Below are positions 15,936-24,647 of a stretch of DNA of 50,837 nt, one piece after another. Position numbers and translations under genes: made by a program. The stretch's first letter is position 1. Each line of letters opens with the position of its first letter. Source of the DNA: Acidimicrobiales bacterium (GTDB taxonomy: Bacteria > Actinomycetota > Acidimicrobiia > Acidimicrobiales > MedAcidi-G1); NCBI GenBank assembly GCA_028823445.1, contig JAPKBH010000013.1, forward strand, positions 1-50,837, read 5' to 3'. Below the pieces are notes generated by a model that searched no databases, was not told the origin of the DNA, and was given only the letters and a program-made list of their open reading frames with translations.

Positions 15936-16919
15936 TCAGCCGCCAATCTGCGACATAGAACGTGCCGGCCGAATAAACTCAACCGTGCCAATACCATGGC
16001 CTGCCCACTTGCCGGCCACCGCTTTTTCCAAAAACTCTCCCACCTCATCGTCGCTAGCCTCTGAACGCAACAACGACCGCAAATCGAACTCATCAACGGC
16101 AAACAAACAATTACGAAACTGGCCATCGGCAGTCAAGCGCACCCGGTCACAAGAGTCACAGAATTGTTGCGTAACACTGGCCACCACCCCAACCTCACCC
16201 TGGCCATCTTCATAAACAAAACGAGTGGCCGGAGCCGAAGTGCGCTCTACCGGCTTCAAAGGGAACACTTCGTTTATGCGCTCCACAATCTGCTGCTGGG
16301 TCACCACATGACCCTCAGTCCACTGTTCAGAGGCATCCAAAGGCATGAATTCAATAAAACGCACCGTGACCCCTCGGTCTCGCCCAAAACGAGCAAAATC
16401 CACGATCTCCTCTTCGTTTACCCCAGCCATCACCACCATGTTGATCTTCACTGGGTCAAAACCGGCCGCCAAAGCCGCATCAACACCGTCAAGAACCTTG
16501 CTCAACTCGTCACGCAAAGTCAACTCGGTAAACCGCTCTTTACATAAAGAATCCAACGAAATATTGATGCGCCCCAACCCGGCCCGTTTTAAGTCCTCCG
16601 CCATGGTGGGCAGGCGAGTGGCGTTGGTGGTCATCGAAAGGTCTACCGGCAACTGGGCCAACATGTCAACCAATACTGGTAAATGAGCTCGCACCGTAGG
16701 CTCACCGCCCGTCAAGCGAATGCTGCTCACCCCGTAGCGCTCCACCATCAAACGCGCTGCACGCTCAATTTCTTCAAAAGTCAAAAGCTCTTGGCGGGGC
16801 ACCCAATCCAACCCCTCGGCCGGCATGCAATAAGTGCAACGAAAATTACAACGATCGGTCACCGAAATACGCAGGTCTCGATGCACCCGCCCGAAAGAAT
16901 CAATCAGTTGCCTGCTCAT
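15936..16919 (-). CDS. moaA: GTP 3',8-cyclase MoaA (radical SAM)
   Basis: A 327-residue radical SAM enzyme. The cluster-binding CNFRCTYC gives C24, C28 and C31; [12 protein letters not shown] is the GGEP SAM motif. A second Cys set near the C-terminus ([10 protein letters not shown] ... FRNC) binds the GTP-side 4Fe-4S cluster. The typical C-terminal GG pair is present as QIGG. It acts with MoaC, encoded 1 bp downstream, in the first step of molybdenum cofactor synthesis. A TAGCAT box 6 nt before the ATG suggests a leaderless mRNA, although GAGGGG also precedes the ATG directly. Confidence 0.96.
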   Translation of the reverse strand: MSRQLIDSFGRVHRDLRISVTDRCNFRCTYCMPAEGLDWVPRQELLTFEEIERAARLMVERYGVSSIRLTGGEPTVRAHLPVLVDMLAQLPVDLSMTTNATRLPTMAEDLKRAGLGRINISLDSLCKERFTELTLRDELSKVLDGVDAALAAGFDPVKINMVVMAGVNEEEIVDFARFGRDRGVTVRFIEFMPLDASEQWTEGHVVTQQQIVERINEVFPLKPVERTSAPATRFVYEDGQGEVGVVASVTQQFCDSCDRVRLTADGQFRNCLFAVDEFDLRSLLRSEASDDEVGEFLEKAVAGKWAGHGIGTVEFIRPARSMSQIGG

Positions 16920-16925
16920 CCCCTC

Positions 16926-16931
16926 ATGCTA
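16926..16931 (-). promoter_or_regulatory. -10 box of moaA (leaderless)
   Basis: TAGCAT lies 6 nt before the moaA ATG in the 43-bp gap after moeA, so moaA-moaC may have their own promoter. Confidence 0.45.
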
Positions 16932-16962
16932 GAGGCACCCCGGCGGTTACGTCCACTAGTTT

Positions 16963-18165
16963 CTAGCGCAACAACAAAACCTCAACCTGATCACCATCTT
17001 GGGCCCCCGTCCCGTCAGACAACACCGCCAAAGCATCGGCGGCCGCCATGGCCGACAACTGATGCGAGCCTTGACCGCCCGCCGAACGCACCCAGTAGCG
17101 GCCATCCACCAGCGTGGCCGTCACCCGACTGAAATGTGTTTTCCCATCAAGGTGACGCGGCAACGCCCCCTCCAAAGTAGCCAAAACTCGAGGACGCTCA
17201 AGTTCTCCATGCCCAGCCATCGCTCGCAAAGCCGGGCGAGCAAAAAGCTCAAACGACACCATGGACGACACCGGGTTACCAGGCAAACCAAACACCGGCA
17301 CCTCGCCCACCACACCAAAAGCCAACGGCTTAGCAGGCTTAATCGCTACCTGCATCCAGCGCATATCGCCCAAACGATCAAGCACCACCTTGACGAAATC
17401 AAAATCACCCATGCTTACCCCGCCCGACGAAAGCACGGCATGGCACCGCTGCTCACCCAAACAAGCCGCAGAAAACGCTTCTTCAAGCGCCTCTTGGTCG
17501 TCGGGCACCAAACCTAAATCAACGCCCACAAAACCTGCTTCAGCCAACAGAGCCAACAAAGAGTGCCGGTTGGCGTCCCGAATTTGCCCCGGAGCCAACG
17601 GTTGGGGCCCATCGATCAACTCGTCGCCGGTCGACATCACCCCCACCCTCAAAGGCTCCCGCACCAAAACCTCGGCACAACCGATACTGGCCAGCACCCC
17701 CAAATGGCCCGGGGTCAATACTTGGCCCGCCGTAAATACCGTTTGCCCGGGTTGTAGGTCTTCGCCGGCGGACCGCACATGGTTGCCCACTGGCACCTCA
17801 GCTTCCACCGTCACTTGGTCGCCCTCCACCGAGGTCAACTCCACCATGATCACCGCATCGGCCCCCGGCGGCATCGGCGCTCCGGTCATAATACGAATCG
17901 CCTCACCCGCTTGAACCATCACCTGAGGCACCGCCCCCGCAGCCAAAGTGTCGACCACCTTGAGTTGTTTAGGTGCCCCCTGCGTATCGGAGGCCCGCAC
18001 GGCAAACCCATCCATAGCGGTATTAGCAAAAGGCGGCACCGCTTCGGTGGTCATTACCTCGGCCGCCAACACCAAACCCAAAGAATCATTGGGGTGGCGC
18101 TTCACCGAGGCCACCACCGGGCAGCGCTCCAACACATATTTTTGGGCTTCCTCTAACGGAATCAT
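16963..18165 (-). CDS. moeA: molybdopterin molybdenumtransferase MoeA
   Basis: A 400-residue MoeA, starting at the ATG at 18165 preceded by GGGGAG. It has the N-terminal MIPLEEAQKYVLERCP, PPFANTAMDGFAV, the IMTGAPMPPGADAVIMVE block, the MPT-binding STGDEL and GGVSMGDFDFVK region, and the FGLPGNPVSSMVSFE motif. MoeA inserts molybdate into adenylated molybdopterin. It lies between plsY and moaA on the same strand. Confidence 0.95.
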   Translation of the reverse strand: MIPLEEAQKYVLERCPVVASVKRHPNDSLGLVLAAEVMTTEAVPPFANTAMDGFAVRASDTQGAPKQLKVVDTLAAGAVPQVMVQAGEAIRIMTGAPMPPGADAVIMVELTSVEGDQVTVEAEVPVGNHVRSAGEDLQPGQTVFTAGQVLTPGHLGVLASIGCAEVLVREPLRVGVMSTGDELIDGPQPLAPGQIRDANRHSLLALLAEAGFVGVDLGLVPDDQEALEEAFSAACLGEQRCHAVLSSGGVSMGDFDFVKVVLDRLGDMRWMQVAIKPAKPLAFGVVGEVPVFGLPGNPVSSMVSFELFARPALRAMAGHGELERPRVLATLEGALPRHLDGKTHFSRVTATLVDGRYWVRSAGGQGSHQLSAMAAADALAVLSDGTGAQDGDQVEVLLLR

Positions 18166-18197
18166 TGCTTCTCCCCGTAACTCATAAGACCTAAAGG

Positions 18198-18794
18198 TTA
18201 CCGAGCAGACCAAGAAGACTCGGTGCCATTAAGCAACCGCCGAATATTGCGGTGATGACGAGCCACAATCAGCAACCCCAAAGCAGCAGTCCCCCACACC
18301 TCATTGGCCGGACGGCCCGTTAACACCAGCAGCAACGGCATAGCCAAAGCCACCGAAATCGAGCCCAAAGAAACGTTTTTCGTCAGTTGAGCCAACAAGA
18401 AAAACAAAGCAAAACCCCCGGCGGCCGGCAAAGGAAACAAAACCACCGCTCCCCCGGCACTGGTCGCTACCCCTTTTCCGCCCTTTAACCCACGAGTCAC
18501 CGGCACCACATGGCCCACGGTGGCCGCCACCCAACACGCCACCCCCAGAGGGCGCCCGTCAAGCGCTAAACCCGCCGTGGCCGCCACCAAGCCCTTTAAA
18601 AAATCCAGAAAAAACACCACCACCCCAGGGCGACGCCCAGCAATACGGTAAACGTTGGTGGCCCCCGGGTTACCCGAACCCTCTTTAGTGGGGTCCATAC
18701 CTACCCGACCCGCCACCAAATGTGCCGAAGGGAACGTGCCCAATAAATAAGCCGCCGCTACCAGCACCACATTGACCAACATGTAGGTAAGCAT
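18198..18794 (-). CDS. plsY: glycerol-3-phosphate acyltransferase PlsY
   Basis: An integral membrane protein of about 200 residues. The family motifs are present: LLGTFPSAHLVAG, KEGSGNPGATNVYRIAGRRPG, and GHVVPVTRGLKGGKGVATSAGG. PlsY transfers an acyl group from acyl-phosphate to glycerol-3-phosphate, the first step of phospholipid synthesis. The start is unsure: an ATG at 18794, an ATG at 18782 with GAGGGG 12 nt upstream, or a TTG at 18812. It is the first gene of the strand run leading to moeA. Confidence 0.93.
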   Translation of the reverse strand: MLTYMLVNVVLVAAAYLLGTFPSAHLVAGRVGMDPTKEGSGNPGATNVYRIAGRRPGVVVFFLDFLKGLVAATAGLALDGRPLGVACWVAATVGHVVPVTRGLKGGKGVATSAGGAVVLFPLPAAGGFALFFLLAQLTKNVSLGSISVALAMPLLLVLTGRPANEVWGTAALGLLIVARHHRNIRRLLNGTESSWSAR

Positions 18795-18897
18795 CCCCTC
18801 TGCAGCACCCAAAAGGGCGGACCCATAAGATCTTTCCTCTCAGGACGGTACACTCAGACTCTCGCAAAGAGATTCACTTTCCCCCTTACTTTTTTCT

Positions 18898-18903
18898 TAG
18901 GCT
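18898..18903 (+). promoter_or_regulatory. -10 box of the FmdB-family gene (leaderless)
   Basis: TAGGCT ends 5 nt before the ATG at 18909 with no ribosome-binding site. Confidence 0.45.
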
Positions 18904-18908
18904 TACCG

Positions 18909-19223
18909 ATGCCCACTTACCAATACCGTTGCCAAACCTGCGCCCACGAGTTTGAGGCCCGTCAATCTTTTGTCGACGATGCTCTCACTGACTGTCCGGC
19001 CAGCGATTGCGGCGGTTCGGTCAACAAAGTATTTAGCGGCGTAGGCATTGCTTTTAAAGGCGATGGATTTTACCGCAACGACCACGGGGCCTCCAAAAAA
19101 ACCACCACACCTAAAAAAACCAGCAGCGGGTCGACCAGTACCCCTGAGTCATCAACCACCAAAACTGAGTCGACCAAAAAACCTTCCGAAACCAAAACAA
19201 ACACCACCAGTTCTTCGGACTAA
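18909..19223 (+). CDS. FmdB-family zinc ribbon protein
   Basis: A 104-residue protein with the FmdB zinc ribbon MPTYQYRCQTCAHEFEARQSFVDDALTDCPASDCGG-like start (two CxxC-type pairs), then FSGVGIAFKGDGFYRND and a long Ser/Thr/Lys-rich disordered tail (about 62-104). FmdB was named as a putative regulator of formamidase; the role of most members is unknown. It is followed by a SAF-like membrane protein, an order seen in other actinobacteria. Confidence 0.88.
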   Translation: MPTYQYRCQTCAHEFEARQSFVDDALTDCPASDCGGSVNKVFSGVGIAFKGDGFYRNDHGASKKTTTPKKTSSGSTSTPESSTTKTESTKKPSETKTNTTSSSD

Positions 19224-19283
19224 TCACCGGGCCACGCCCGACCCCACTTCCCCCATTACCGCCCCCTATGTGGGAGAACATAA

Positions 19284-19706
19284 ATGGGATTTTTCTTAGC
19301 TCGCATCCGGCTCTGGGCCGCCCATCGCCGCCTTATGTGGTGGCTCATCGCCGCCTCGCTGGCCTTAATTACTGGTCGGGCCGTTGACGCCGCCCTTGCC
19401 CAAAGCACCTGCCCGACTGAACAAATCGTCACCGTGGCACCCCCCGACGAGCACCGACCACAAATCGGTGAGCGGGCCATCGCCCTGGCCCAAGATACCG
19501 ACCGGCTTTCGTTAACCGCCGGCGACCGGGTAGACCTCTACGCCGTAGACGACTACGCCCCCACCGGGCGGTTGCTGGTCGAAAACGCACGAGTGCTTGA
19601 CCAAACCGAACAAGGAATAACCGTGGCTGTACCCATGGCCCAAGTGGCCGATGTCGCAGCGGCCCGCCACTGGGGAGAAATCGCTTTGGCTTTAGCCCCG
19701 GGCTAA
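19284..19706 (+). CDS. SAF/CpaB-like membrane-anchored protein
   Basis: A 140-residue protein with one N-terminal membrane helix (RLMWWLIAASLALITGRAVDAAL). The outer part resembles the SAF/RcpC-CpaB fold: a short lead-in, GERAIALAQDTDRLSLTAGDRVDLYAV and then a second lobe GITVAVPMAQVADVAAARHWGEIALALAP. CpaB proteins belong to Flp pilus assembly, but no other pilus gene is here, so a stand-alone role is likely. The stop overlaps that of convergent uppP by 4 bp. Confidence 0.65.
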   Translation: MGFFLARIRLWAAHRRLMWWLIAASLALITGRAVDAALAQSTCPTEQIVTVAPPDEHRPQIGERAIALAQDTDRLSLTAGDRVDLYAVDDYAPTGRLLVENARVLDQTEQGITVAVPMAQVADVAAARHWGEIALALAPG

Positions 19707-20524
19707 CGCACCCCGCTGGCCAGCAGCAACAACACCCCGCTACCCAGCAACACCCGGTACACCACAAAACTGTCAAAGTTTCGATGCGCCACCAAACGGA
19801 TCATGCCCGACACCGCCAGCCACCCGCTAACCGCTGCTGCCAGCGTGCCCACCAAAAAAGCGGCCCTCCAGCCCGACGGCACCTGCAGATCGTCGGCTTT
19901 AATCAACCCCGCCCCGGCGATAACCGGCAAGCTCATCAAAAAAACTAAACGGGCGGCTTCTTCTCGAGCCAAACCAAAAAACCGAGCCACCGTCAAGGTG
20001 ACCCCGGAACGAGAAACCCCAGGCTGAAAAGCCAACCCTTGCGCCACCCCCAACAATACGGCGTGGCCCATCCCCAAATCGCTTAAAGAACGTTCCGTAG
20101 GCCGGCGATCGGCCCAGCCCAGCAACAAGCCAAAAAGAATCAAACAAAACGCCACCAACCAAATGCGGTCACCCAAGTCTTCGGTTACCGCCAACACGCC
20201 CACCCCTAACAAACCGGTGGGCACCGCCGTCACTAACAAAAAAACTCCCGTAGCGGCATCGCCTGCTAAACGATCTCGTTTACGCAGCCAACCAAACACC
20301 GCCGTGGCGTAACGAGCAATGTCGGAACGCAAATAAACCACCGCCCCGGCCAACGTCCCTAAATGCAAAGCAACATCAAAAGCATTTTCTAACGCAGGGT
20401 TTTCGGCAAAGTCATCCCACCCAAACAACCAGGGGGCCAACGCCAAATGCCCGCTAGAAGACACCGGCAAAAACTCGGTAACCCCCTGCAACAACCCGAG
20501 AAAAAGTGCATGAAGAAGCGGCAA
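19703..20524 (-). CDS. uppP: undecaprenyl-diphosphatase UppP/BacA
   Basis: A 273-residue polytopic membrane protein with the BacA motifs GVTEFLPVSSSGHLAL (residues about 15-30) and PGVSRSGVTLTVARFFGL. UppP dephosphorylates undecaprenyl diphosphate to recycle the peptidoglycan lipid carrier and confers bacitracin tolerance. The start appears to be a TTG with GGGG upstream, in the short gap after the tldE stop. It may be co-transcribed with tldD-tldE. Confidence 0.95.
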   Translation of the reverse strand: MPLLHALFLGLLQGVTEFLPVSSSGHLALAPWLFGWDDFAENPALENAFDVALHLGTLAGAVVYLRSDIARYATAVFGWLRKRDRLAGDAATGVFLLVTAVPTGLLGVGVLAVTEDLGDRIWLVAFCLILFGLLLGWADRRPTERSLSDLGMGHAVLLGVAQGLAFQPGVSRSGVTLTVARFFGLAREEAARLVFLMSLPVIAGAGLIKADDLQVPSGWRAAFLVGTLAAAVSGWLAVSGMIRLVAHRNFDSFVVYRVLLGSGVLLLLASGVR

Positions 20525-20533
20525 AATAAACCC

Positions 20534-21874
20534 CTAAGCCCCAGAAACCGTAAGTTCGGCAATCACCAAAGTCACCCCAGCCGCTTTCATCGGCAACCAC
20601 ACCAAGTCGTCGCCTACCGCCGTGACCTCCAACAACATTTTCTGCAACGTCGAAGCAATGGTGAACTCACGTACCGGTTCGGCCAACTCACCGTTACGGA
20701 TACGCAACCCCTCGGCGCCGGTGGAGAAATCCCCACTCACCGGGTTCACCCCAGAATGCAAGCCACTCACCCCTTGCACCAACAAGCCGTCGGTGATACC
20801 AGCAATCAAAGCAGCCGGGCTCAACTCGCCCGGTTGCACCGACACTGCTTGCACCCCCACGCCGGGGGTGGAGGCGTAACCCCGCACCGCTGACCCGGTA
20901 GAAGCGGTGCCGGCCCGACGAGCGGTGTAACTGTTATGCACAAATTTCTCTAGTCGGCCGTCTTGCATCAACACGTTGCGGCGGGTCGCCAGGCCCTCGC
21001 CGTCAGTAGCGGTAGCGGTAAATGCTGCCGGGTTGGTGGGGTCATCGATCAACGTCAACGTGGATGCCGCTACTTGGTCACCTAAACGTTCGGCAAACAA
21101 AGAACGGCCCTTTTGTACTGCTTCGCCGCTCAAGGTACCCCCCACGATGCCCAAAAACTGTGCGCTCACCCACGGGTCGAGCACCACCATCATGCGACCC
21201 GAAGGCGGCTTCACCGCACCCAGCATGCGGGTAGAACGCTCCACCGCATCGACAGCAGCCTGGTTTACATCAAGGTCGCTGGGCTGACGCCCTACCGAAA
21301 ACCCGAACCCTGCTTGGGTGTCACCGTTTTCTTCGGCCAACGAATACGCAGAAAGAAAGCAGCCGGTTTCGGCGGTTGTGGTACGTATTCCTGTGGTGGT
21401 GGCCACCGCAGTTTGGGTCACCGAATCTGAATAGTCAGCTGATTCCACCCCGATAATACGAGGGTCACCTTCTCGGGTTCGGCGTTCCAACTCGAGAGCT
21501 AACGCCACTTTGGTTTCTACGGGAAAGTCCACCAGTTCTTGTCGATAAATATCTAACGCTGCGGGGTCCAAAGCATCAGGGGTAGCCAAGGCGCAAAACT
21601 CGTCTGGTGTAGCAAAAGCAAGGTTTTCTCGTGCTTCGGCCAGCGCCTCATCCAAAATAGTGAGGTCGAGCGTGCCTGCAGAAGCAAAGCCCTGACGGCC
21701 GTCGCGTATTACCCGTACCCCGACCCCCTGCGACTCAGCAGCGGTCAGCGATTCAACTTGGCCTTCGTAGGCCCGCACTTCGGTTTCACGTTCATGGACG
21801 GCCACCACTTCAACTTGTTCCCCGGGTTGGGCTTGGGCTACCAAACGATCACAAAGGGCGAGAAGGTCGCTCAT
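20534..21874 (-). CDS. tldE: TldE/PmbA metalloprotease partner
   Basis: A 446-residue PmbA/TldE subunit, lacking the HExxxH motif, as expected. Family segments: ESQGVGVRVIRDGRQGFAS, SAVRGYASTPGVGV and GVSGLHSGVNPVSGDFSTGAEGLRI. TldD and TldE form a heterodimer that degrades unfolded peptides and matures some ribosomally made peptides. Its ATG overlaps the stop of tldD by 4 bp. No RiPP precursor gene is visible nearby. Confidence 0.93.
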   Translation of the reverse strand: MSDLLALCDRLVAQAQPGEQVEVVAVHERETEVRAYEGQVESLTAAESQGVGVRVIRDGRQGFASAGTLDLTILDEALAEARENLAFATPDEFCALATPDALDPAALDIYRQELVDFPVETKVALALELERRTREGDPRIIGVESADYSDSVTQTAVATTTGIRTTTAETGCFLSAYSLAEENGDTQAGFGFSVGRQPSDLDVNQAAVDAVERSTRMLGAVKPPSGRMMVVLDPWVSAQFLGIVGGTLSGEAVQKGRSLFAERLGDQVAASTLTLIDDPTNPAAFTATATDGEGLATRRNVLMQDGRLEKFVHNSYTARRAGTASTGSAVRGYASTPGVGVQAVSVQPGELSPAALIAGITDGLLVQGVSGLHSGVNPVSGDFSTGAEGLRIRNGELAEPVREFTIASTLQKMLLEVTAVGDDLVWLPMKAAGVTLVIAELTVSGA

Positions 21875-23289
21875 GCTGCGGTCCCCCCAACGGTCAAGCG
21901 GGCCACTCGCAAGGTGGGGGTGCCGTCGCCGACCGGCACTCCTTGGCCGTCTTTGCCGCAGGTGCCCGGAGACCCCATAGCGAAATCGCCGGCAATGGCA
22001 TCGATGTCTTGCAGGGTTTGTGGGCCGTTACCAATCAAGTTGCCGTCACGAATAGGTGACGTCAACTCGCCATTTTCTATGAGGTAAGCCTCGGTCATGC
22101 CGAACACAAAGTCGCCGGTCACCGTGTTTACTTGCCCACCGCCCAACTGCGCCACATAAACCCCGTGGTCGGTCGAAGCAATAATTTCTGCCGGATCATC
22201 GGGCCCTGGCTCAAGAAACGTGTTGGTCATGCGGACCATAGGAAGATGCTGATAACTCTCGCGACGCCCGTTGCCTGAACATGGCCGCCCTTCTTTGGTG
22301 GCCCGCAGGTAGTCCCACATGTAATCAGTAAGCACCCCGTTTTCAATAAGCACATTGCGTTGAGCGAAGTTGCCTTCGTCGTCTACGCCGTAACGCCCCC
22401 ACTCTCCGGCCATGGTGCCGTCGTCAACCAAGGTCACCATGGGGTTGGCTACCATTTCGCCCCGCCGTCCGGCAAATACCGAAGCCGATTTGGCAATAAT
22501 GTCGGCTTCAAGGCCATGCCCGCATGCCTCATGAAAAAGCACGCCGCCGCCGCCGGGGCCTACCACTACCGGCATTTCGCCGCTAGGAGCGGGCACCGCA
22601 GACAACTTGGTGTAGGCCCGCTGCGCTGCTTGAAGGGCCATGGACTCCACGTCAACGGAATCAAAAATTTCGAAACCCACGGTGTGGCCCATAGATTGCC
22701 GTCCCGTTTGCCGGCCCAGATCTCCTTGGGCCACGCAAGAAACCGCAAACAAGGTGCGTACCTGGTCATCGCCGGCCAACAAGCCCTCGCTGTTCGCTAT
22801 TTGAATGCGCCGGCGACTGTCTGCGTAATGTGCCGACACTTGGGTAATGGCGGCTTGAAAACCTCGCGCTGCCTGATCAGCTTTTTGCAACAACGCTACT
22901 TTTTGGCTGCCAGAAACTTGGTCGGGCATCACCGCAGCAACCGGGGCAGGCATAGACCCATCAGCAGTAAAAGCCACCGACCGGTTGCTGTTACCTGCGC
23001 TTTGTGCAGCAGCGGCCGCCGCTCGGGCTGCCGTTTGTAAGCCTTGAGGAGAAAGGTCAGCGGTGTGCGCAAACCCGGTGGTTTCGCCGAGCACCACCCG
23101 TATGCCGGCTCCTCGGCGCCGGCCACTGGTTAGTTCTTCGATTTTGCTGTCATCGAGCACCGCAGAAGTAGAGCGTTTGTCCTCTACGAATACTTCGGCA
23201 AAGGTCGCTCCCGACTGAAGCGCCGTTTCTATGGTTTCTTGCAGCAACGCTGGGTCAAGCAAAGGCCGTGCATCATGTTGTGTACTCAC
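21871..23289 (-). CDS. tldD: TldD metalloprotease
   Basis: A 472-residue TldD with the zinc motif HEACGH at 253-258 (HExxxH), preceded by VVVGPGGGGVLFHEACGHGLEAD, and later VDDEGNFAQRNVLIENGVLTDYMWD and the GGGQVNTVTGDFVFGMTEAYLIENGE block. It acts with TldE, encoded 4 bp overlapping downstream. The start is taken as the GTG at 23289. GGAGAG lies some 12 nt upstream, rather far. Confidence 0.94.
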   Translation of the reverse strand: MSTQHDARPLLDPALLQETIETALQSGATFAEVFVEDKRSTSAVLDDSKIEELTSGRRRGAGIRVVLGETTGFAHTADLSPQGLQTAARAAAAAAQSAGNSNRSVAFTADGSMPAPVAAVMPDQVSGSQKVALLQKADQAARGFQAAITQVSAHYADSRRRIQIANSEGLLAGDDQVRTLFAVSCVAQGDLGRQTGRQSMGHTVGFEIFDSVDVESMALQAAQRAYTKLSAVPAPSGEMPVVVGPGGGGVLFHEACGHGLEADIIAKSASVFAGRRGEMVANPMVTLVDDGTMAGEWGRYGVDDEGNFAQRNVLIENGVLTDYMWDYLRATKEGRPCSGNGRRESYQHLPMVRMTNTFLEPGPDDPAEIIASTDHGVYVAQLGGGQVNTVTGDFVFGMTEAYLIENGELTSPIRDGNLIGNGPQTLQDIDAIAGDFAMGSPGTCGKDGQGVPVGDGTPTLRVARLTVGGTAA

Positions 23290-23364
23290 CGATTTATCTT
23301 CTCTCCACTTTAAGGTTTCGGATCTTTAAGGTCCGCTGGTCTGGCATAAACGTCTCTGAATGCG

Positions 23365-23370
23365 TATGGT
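23365..23370 (+). promoter_or_regulatory. -10 box of the hotdog thioesterase gene (leaderless)
   Basis: TATGGT ends 6 nt before the ATG at 23377, with TGGCAT 17 bp further upstream as a weak -35. Confidence 0.5.
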
Positions 23371-23376
23371 AGCCCT

Positions 23377-23778
23377 ATGACTTTACGCATTGGCCTTCAG
23401 GCTTCTCTTGAACTCACGGTGTCCGATTCTGACACTGCTATAGCATGGCGGTCGGGCAACGTACCGGTTCTCGGTACGCCACGTTTGGCGGCCCTTTTTG
23501 AAGAAGCCACCATGGCGGCCCTTGCCGACCACCTTGAGCCGGGCAAAACCACTGTCGGGATGCGCATCCACCTTGATCATTTCGCTCCGTCAGCAGTAGG
23601 TGACCAAATTGTGGCTTCCGCCGAGGTGGAACAAATCGAGGGGCGCCGCATCACCTTTAATGCTCAGGCAGTGTGTGGCTCTCGGTGCATCGATGGCGAA
23701 CCTGGCTCGGTCATCGGTTCAGCGGTTATCGTTCGAGTGGTGGTAGACGTCGAACGGTTCCTTCAACGACTGAAGTGA
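23377..23778 (+). CDS. hotdog-fold thioesterase (FlK-like)
   Basis: A 133-residue hotdog protein with a family-like active-site region TPRLAALFEEATMAALADHLEPGKTTVGMRIHLDHFAPSAVGD, close to the fluoroacetyl-CoA thioesterase FlK and its broader relatives. These cleave acyl-CoA thioesters; the acyl group cannot be told from the sequence. It leads the run thioesterase, PAP2 phosphatase, dxs on the same strand, with a 12-bp gap to the next gene. Confidence 0.8.
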   Translation: MTLRIGLQASLELTVSDSDTAIAWRSGNVPVLGTPRLAALFEEATMAALADHLEPGKTTVGMRIHLDHFAPSAVGDQIVASAEVEQIEGRRITFNAQAVCGSRCIDGEPGSVIGSAVIVRVVVDVERFLQRLK

Positions 23779-23790
23779 TTTTAAGATTTC

Positions 23791-24609
23791 ATGTTGCCTT
23801 CTGATTCAAAACCCACGCTGAGTAAACGCCTTCAACGTCTTTCGGCCGAAGGGGTGGGCACGGGGCTGCGTTGGTGGGCCGAAGTCTTGTTGGTTTTTGC
23901 TTACTACAGCATCTACACCACCACCCGAAACCAATTTGGGTCAGTCTCGGTTAGCCCTCAGCGAGCATTAGAAAATGCTGAACGAGTCATTAACTTTGAA
24001 CGCTCTCTTGGTCTTTTCCAAGAACTACGCATTCAAGATCTTTTTATTGACTGGCGTTGGTTTATCCAGTTTTGGAACCTTTTTTACGGGACCTTTCATT
24101 TTGTGGTCACCATTTTTGCTTTGGTTTGGCTTTATCGGCGCTTCCCCATGCTTTACCCCCGTTGGCGCACCTCATTTTTGTGTACCACCGGGTTAGCGCT
24201 CATTGGGTTTAGTTTGTTTCCGTTAATGCCCCCTCGCCTGCTGACCGATTGCGGCCAATACGGGGCGTGTCTTACGACTTGGCCTTTTGTTGACACGGTG
24301 CGTGAGGTCGGTGGCCTGTGGTCGTTTGACTCGGGCACCATGCAACAGGTTTCTAACCAATACGCCGCCATGCCGAGTTTGCATTTTGCTTGGGCCTTGT
24401 GGTCTACCTTGGCCCTCTGGCCGGTGCTCGAAAACCGCTGGGCTCGCCGACTTATTGCCTTTTACCCGGTCGGTACTTTGTTTGCGGTCATCGTTACCGG
24501 CAACCATTACTGGGTAGATGCTTTGGGTGGGTTGGCTGTTCTGGCCGTCGGCATTGTTTTGGGCCGGTTCTTGGCCGATAGTTGGCATAACTGGAACCTT
24601 CACCGTTGA
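23791..24609 (+). CDS. PAP2-family membrane phosphatase (inositolphosphotransferase-like)
   Basis: A 272-residue polytopic membrane protein of the PAP2_3 group. It has five or six hydrophobic segments, MPPRLL before a loop, and the phosphatase signature MPSLHFAWALWS followed by GNHYWVDALGG, giving the two catalytic His. Related proteins hydrolyse or transfer phosphate on lipid or isoprenoid phosphates. Next to dxs, an isoprenoid-phosphate substrate is possible but unproven. Its TGA overlaps a possible TTG start of dxs. Confidence 0.82.
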   Translation: MLPSDSKPTLSKRLQRLSAEGVGTGLRWWAEVLLVFAYYSIYTTTRNQFGSVSVSPQRALENAERVINFERSLGLFQELRIQDLFIDWRWFIQFWNLFYGTFHFVVTIFALVWLYRRFPMLYPRWRTSFLCTTGLALIGFSLFPLMPPRLLTDCGQYGACLTTWPFVDTVREVGGLWSFDSGTMQQVSNQYAAMPSLHFAWALWSTLALWPVLENRWARRLIAFYPVGTLFAVIVTGNHYWVDALGGLAVLAVGIVLGRFLADSWHNWNLHR

Positions 24610-24647
24610 CCGGTAACGTTGACTTCAATCGCTCGTCAGGACCCCCG

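Noticed and set aside
17261-17914. 217-codon plus-strand frame antisense to moeA
   Set aside because: Low-complexity Ser/Thr/Pro composition, fully inside moeA, no family match.
22360-23040. 226-codon plus-strand frame antisense to tldD
   Set aside because: Overlaps a clear TldD over its zinc-site region and has no family features.
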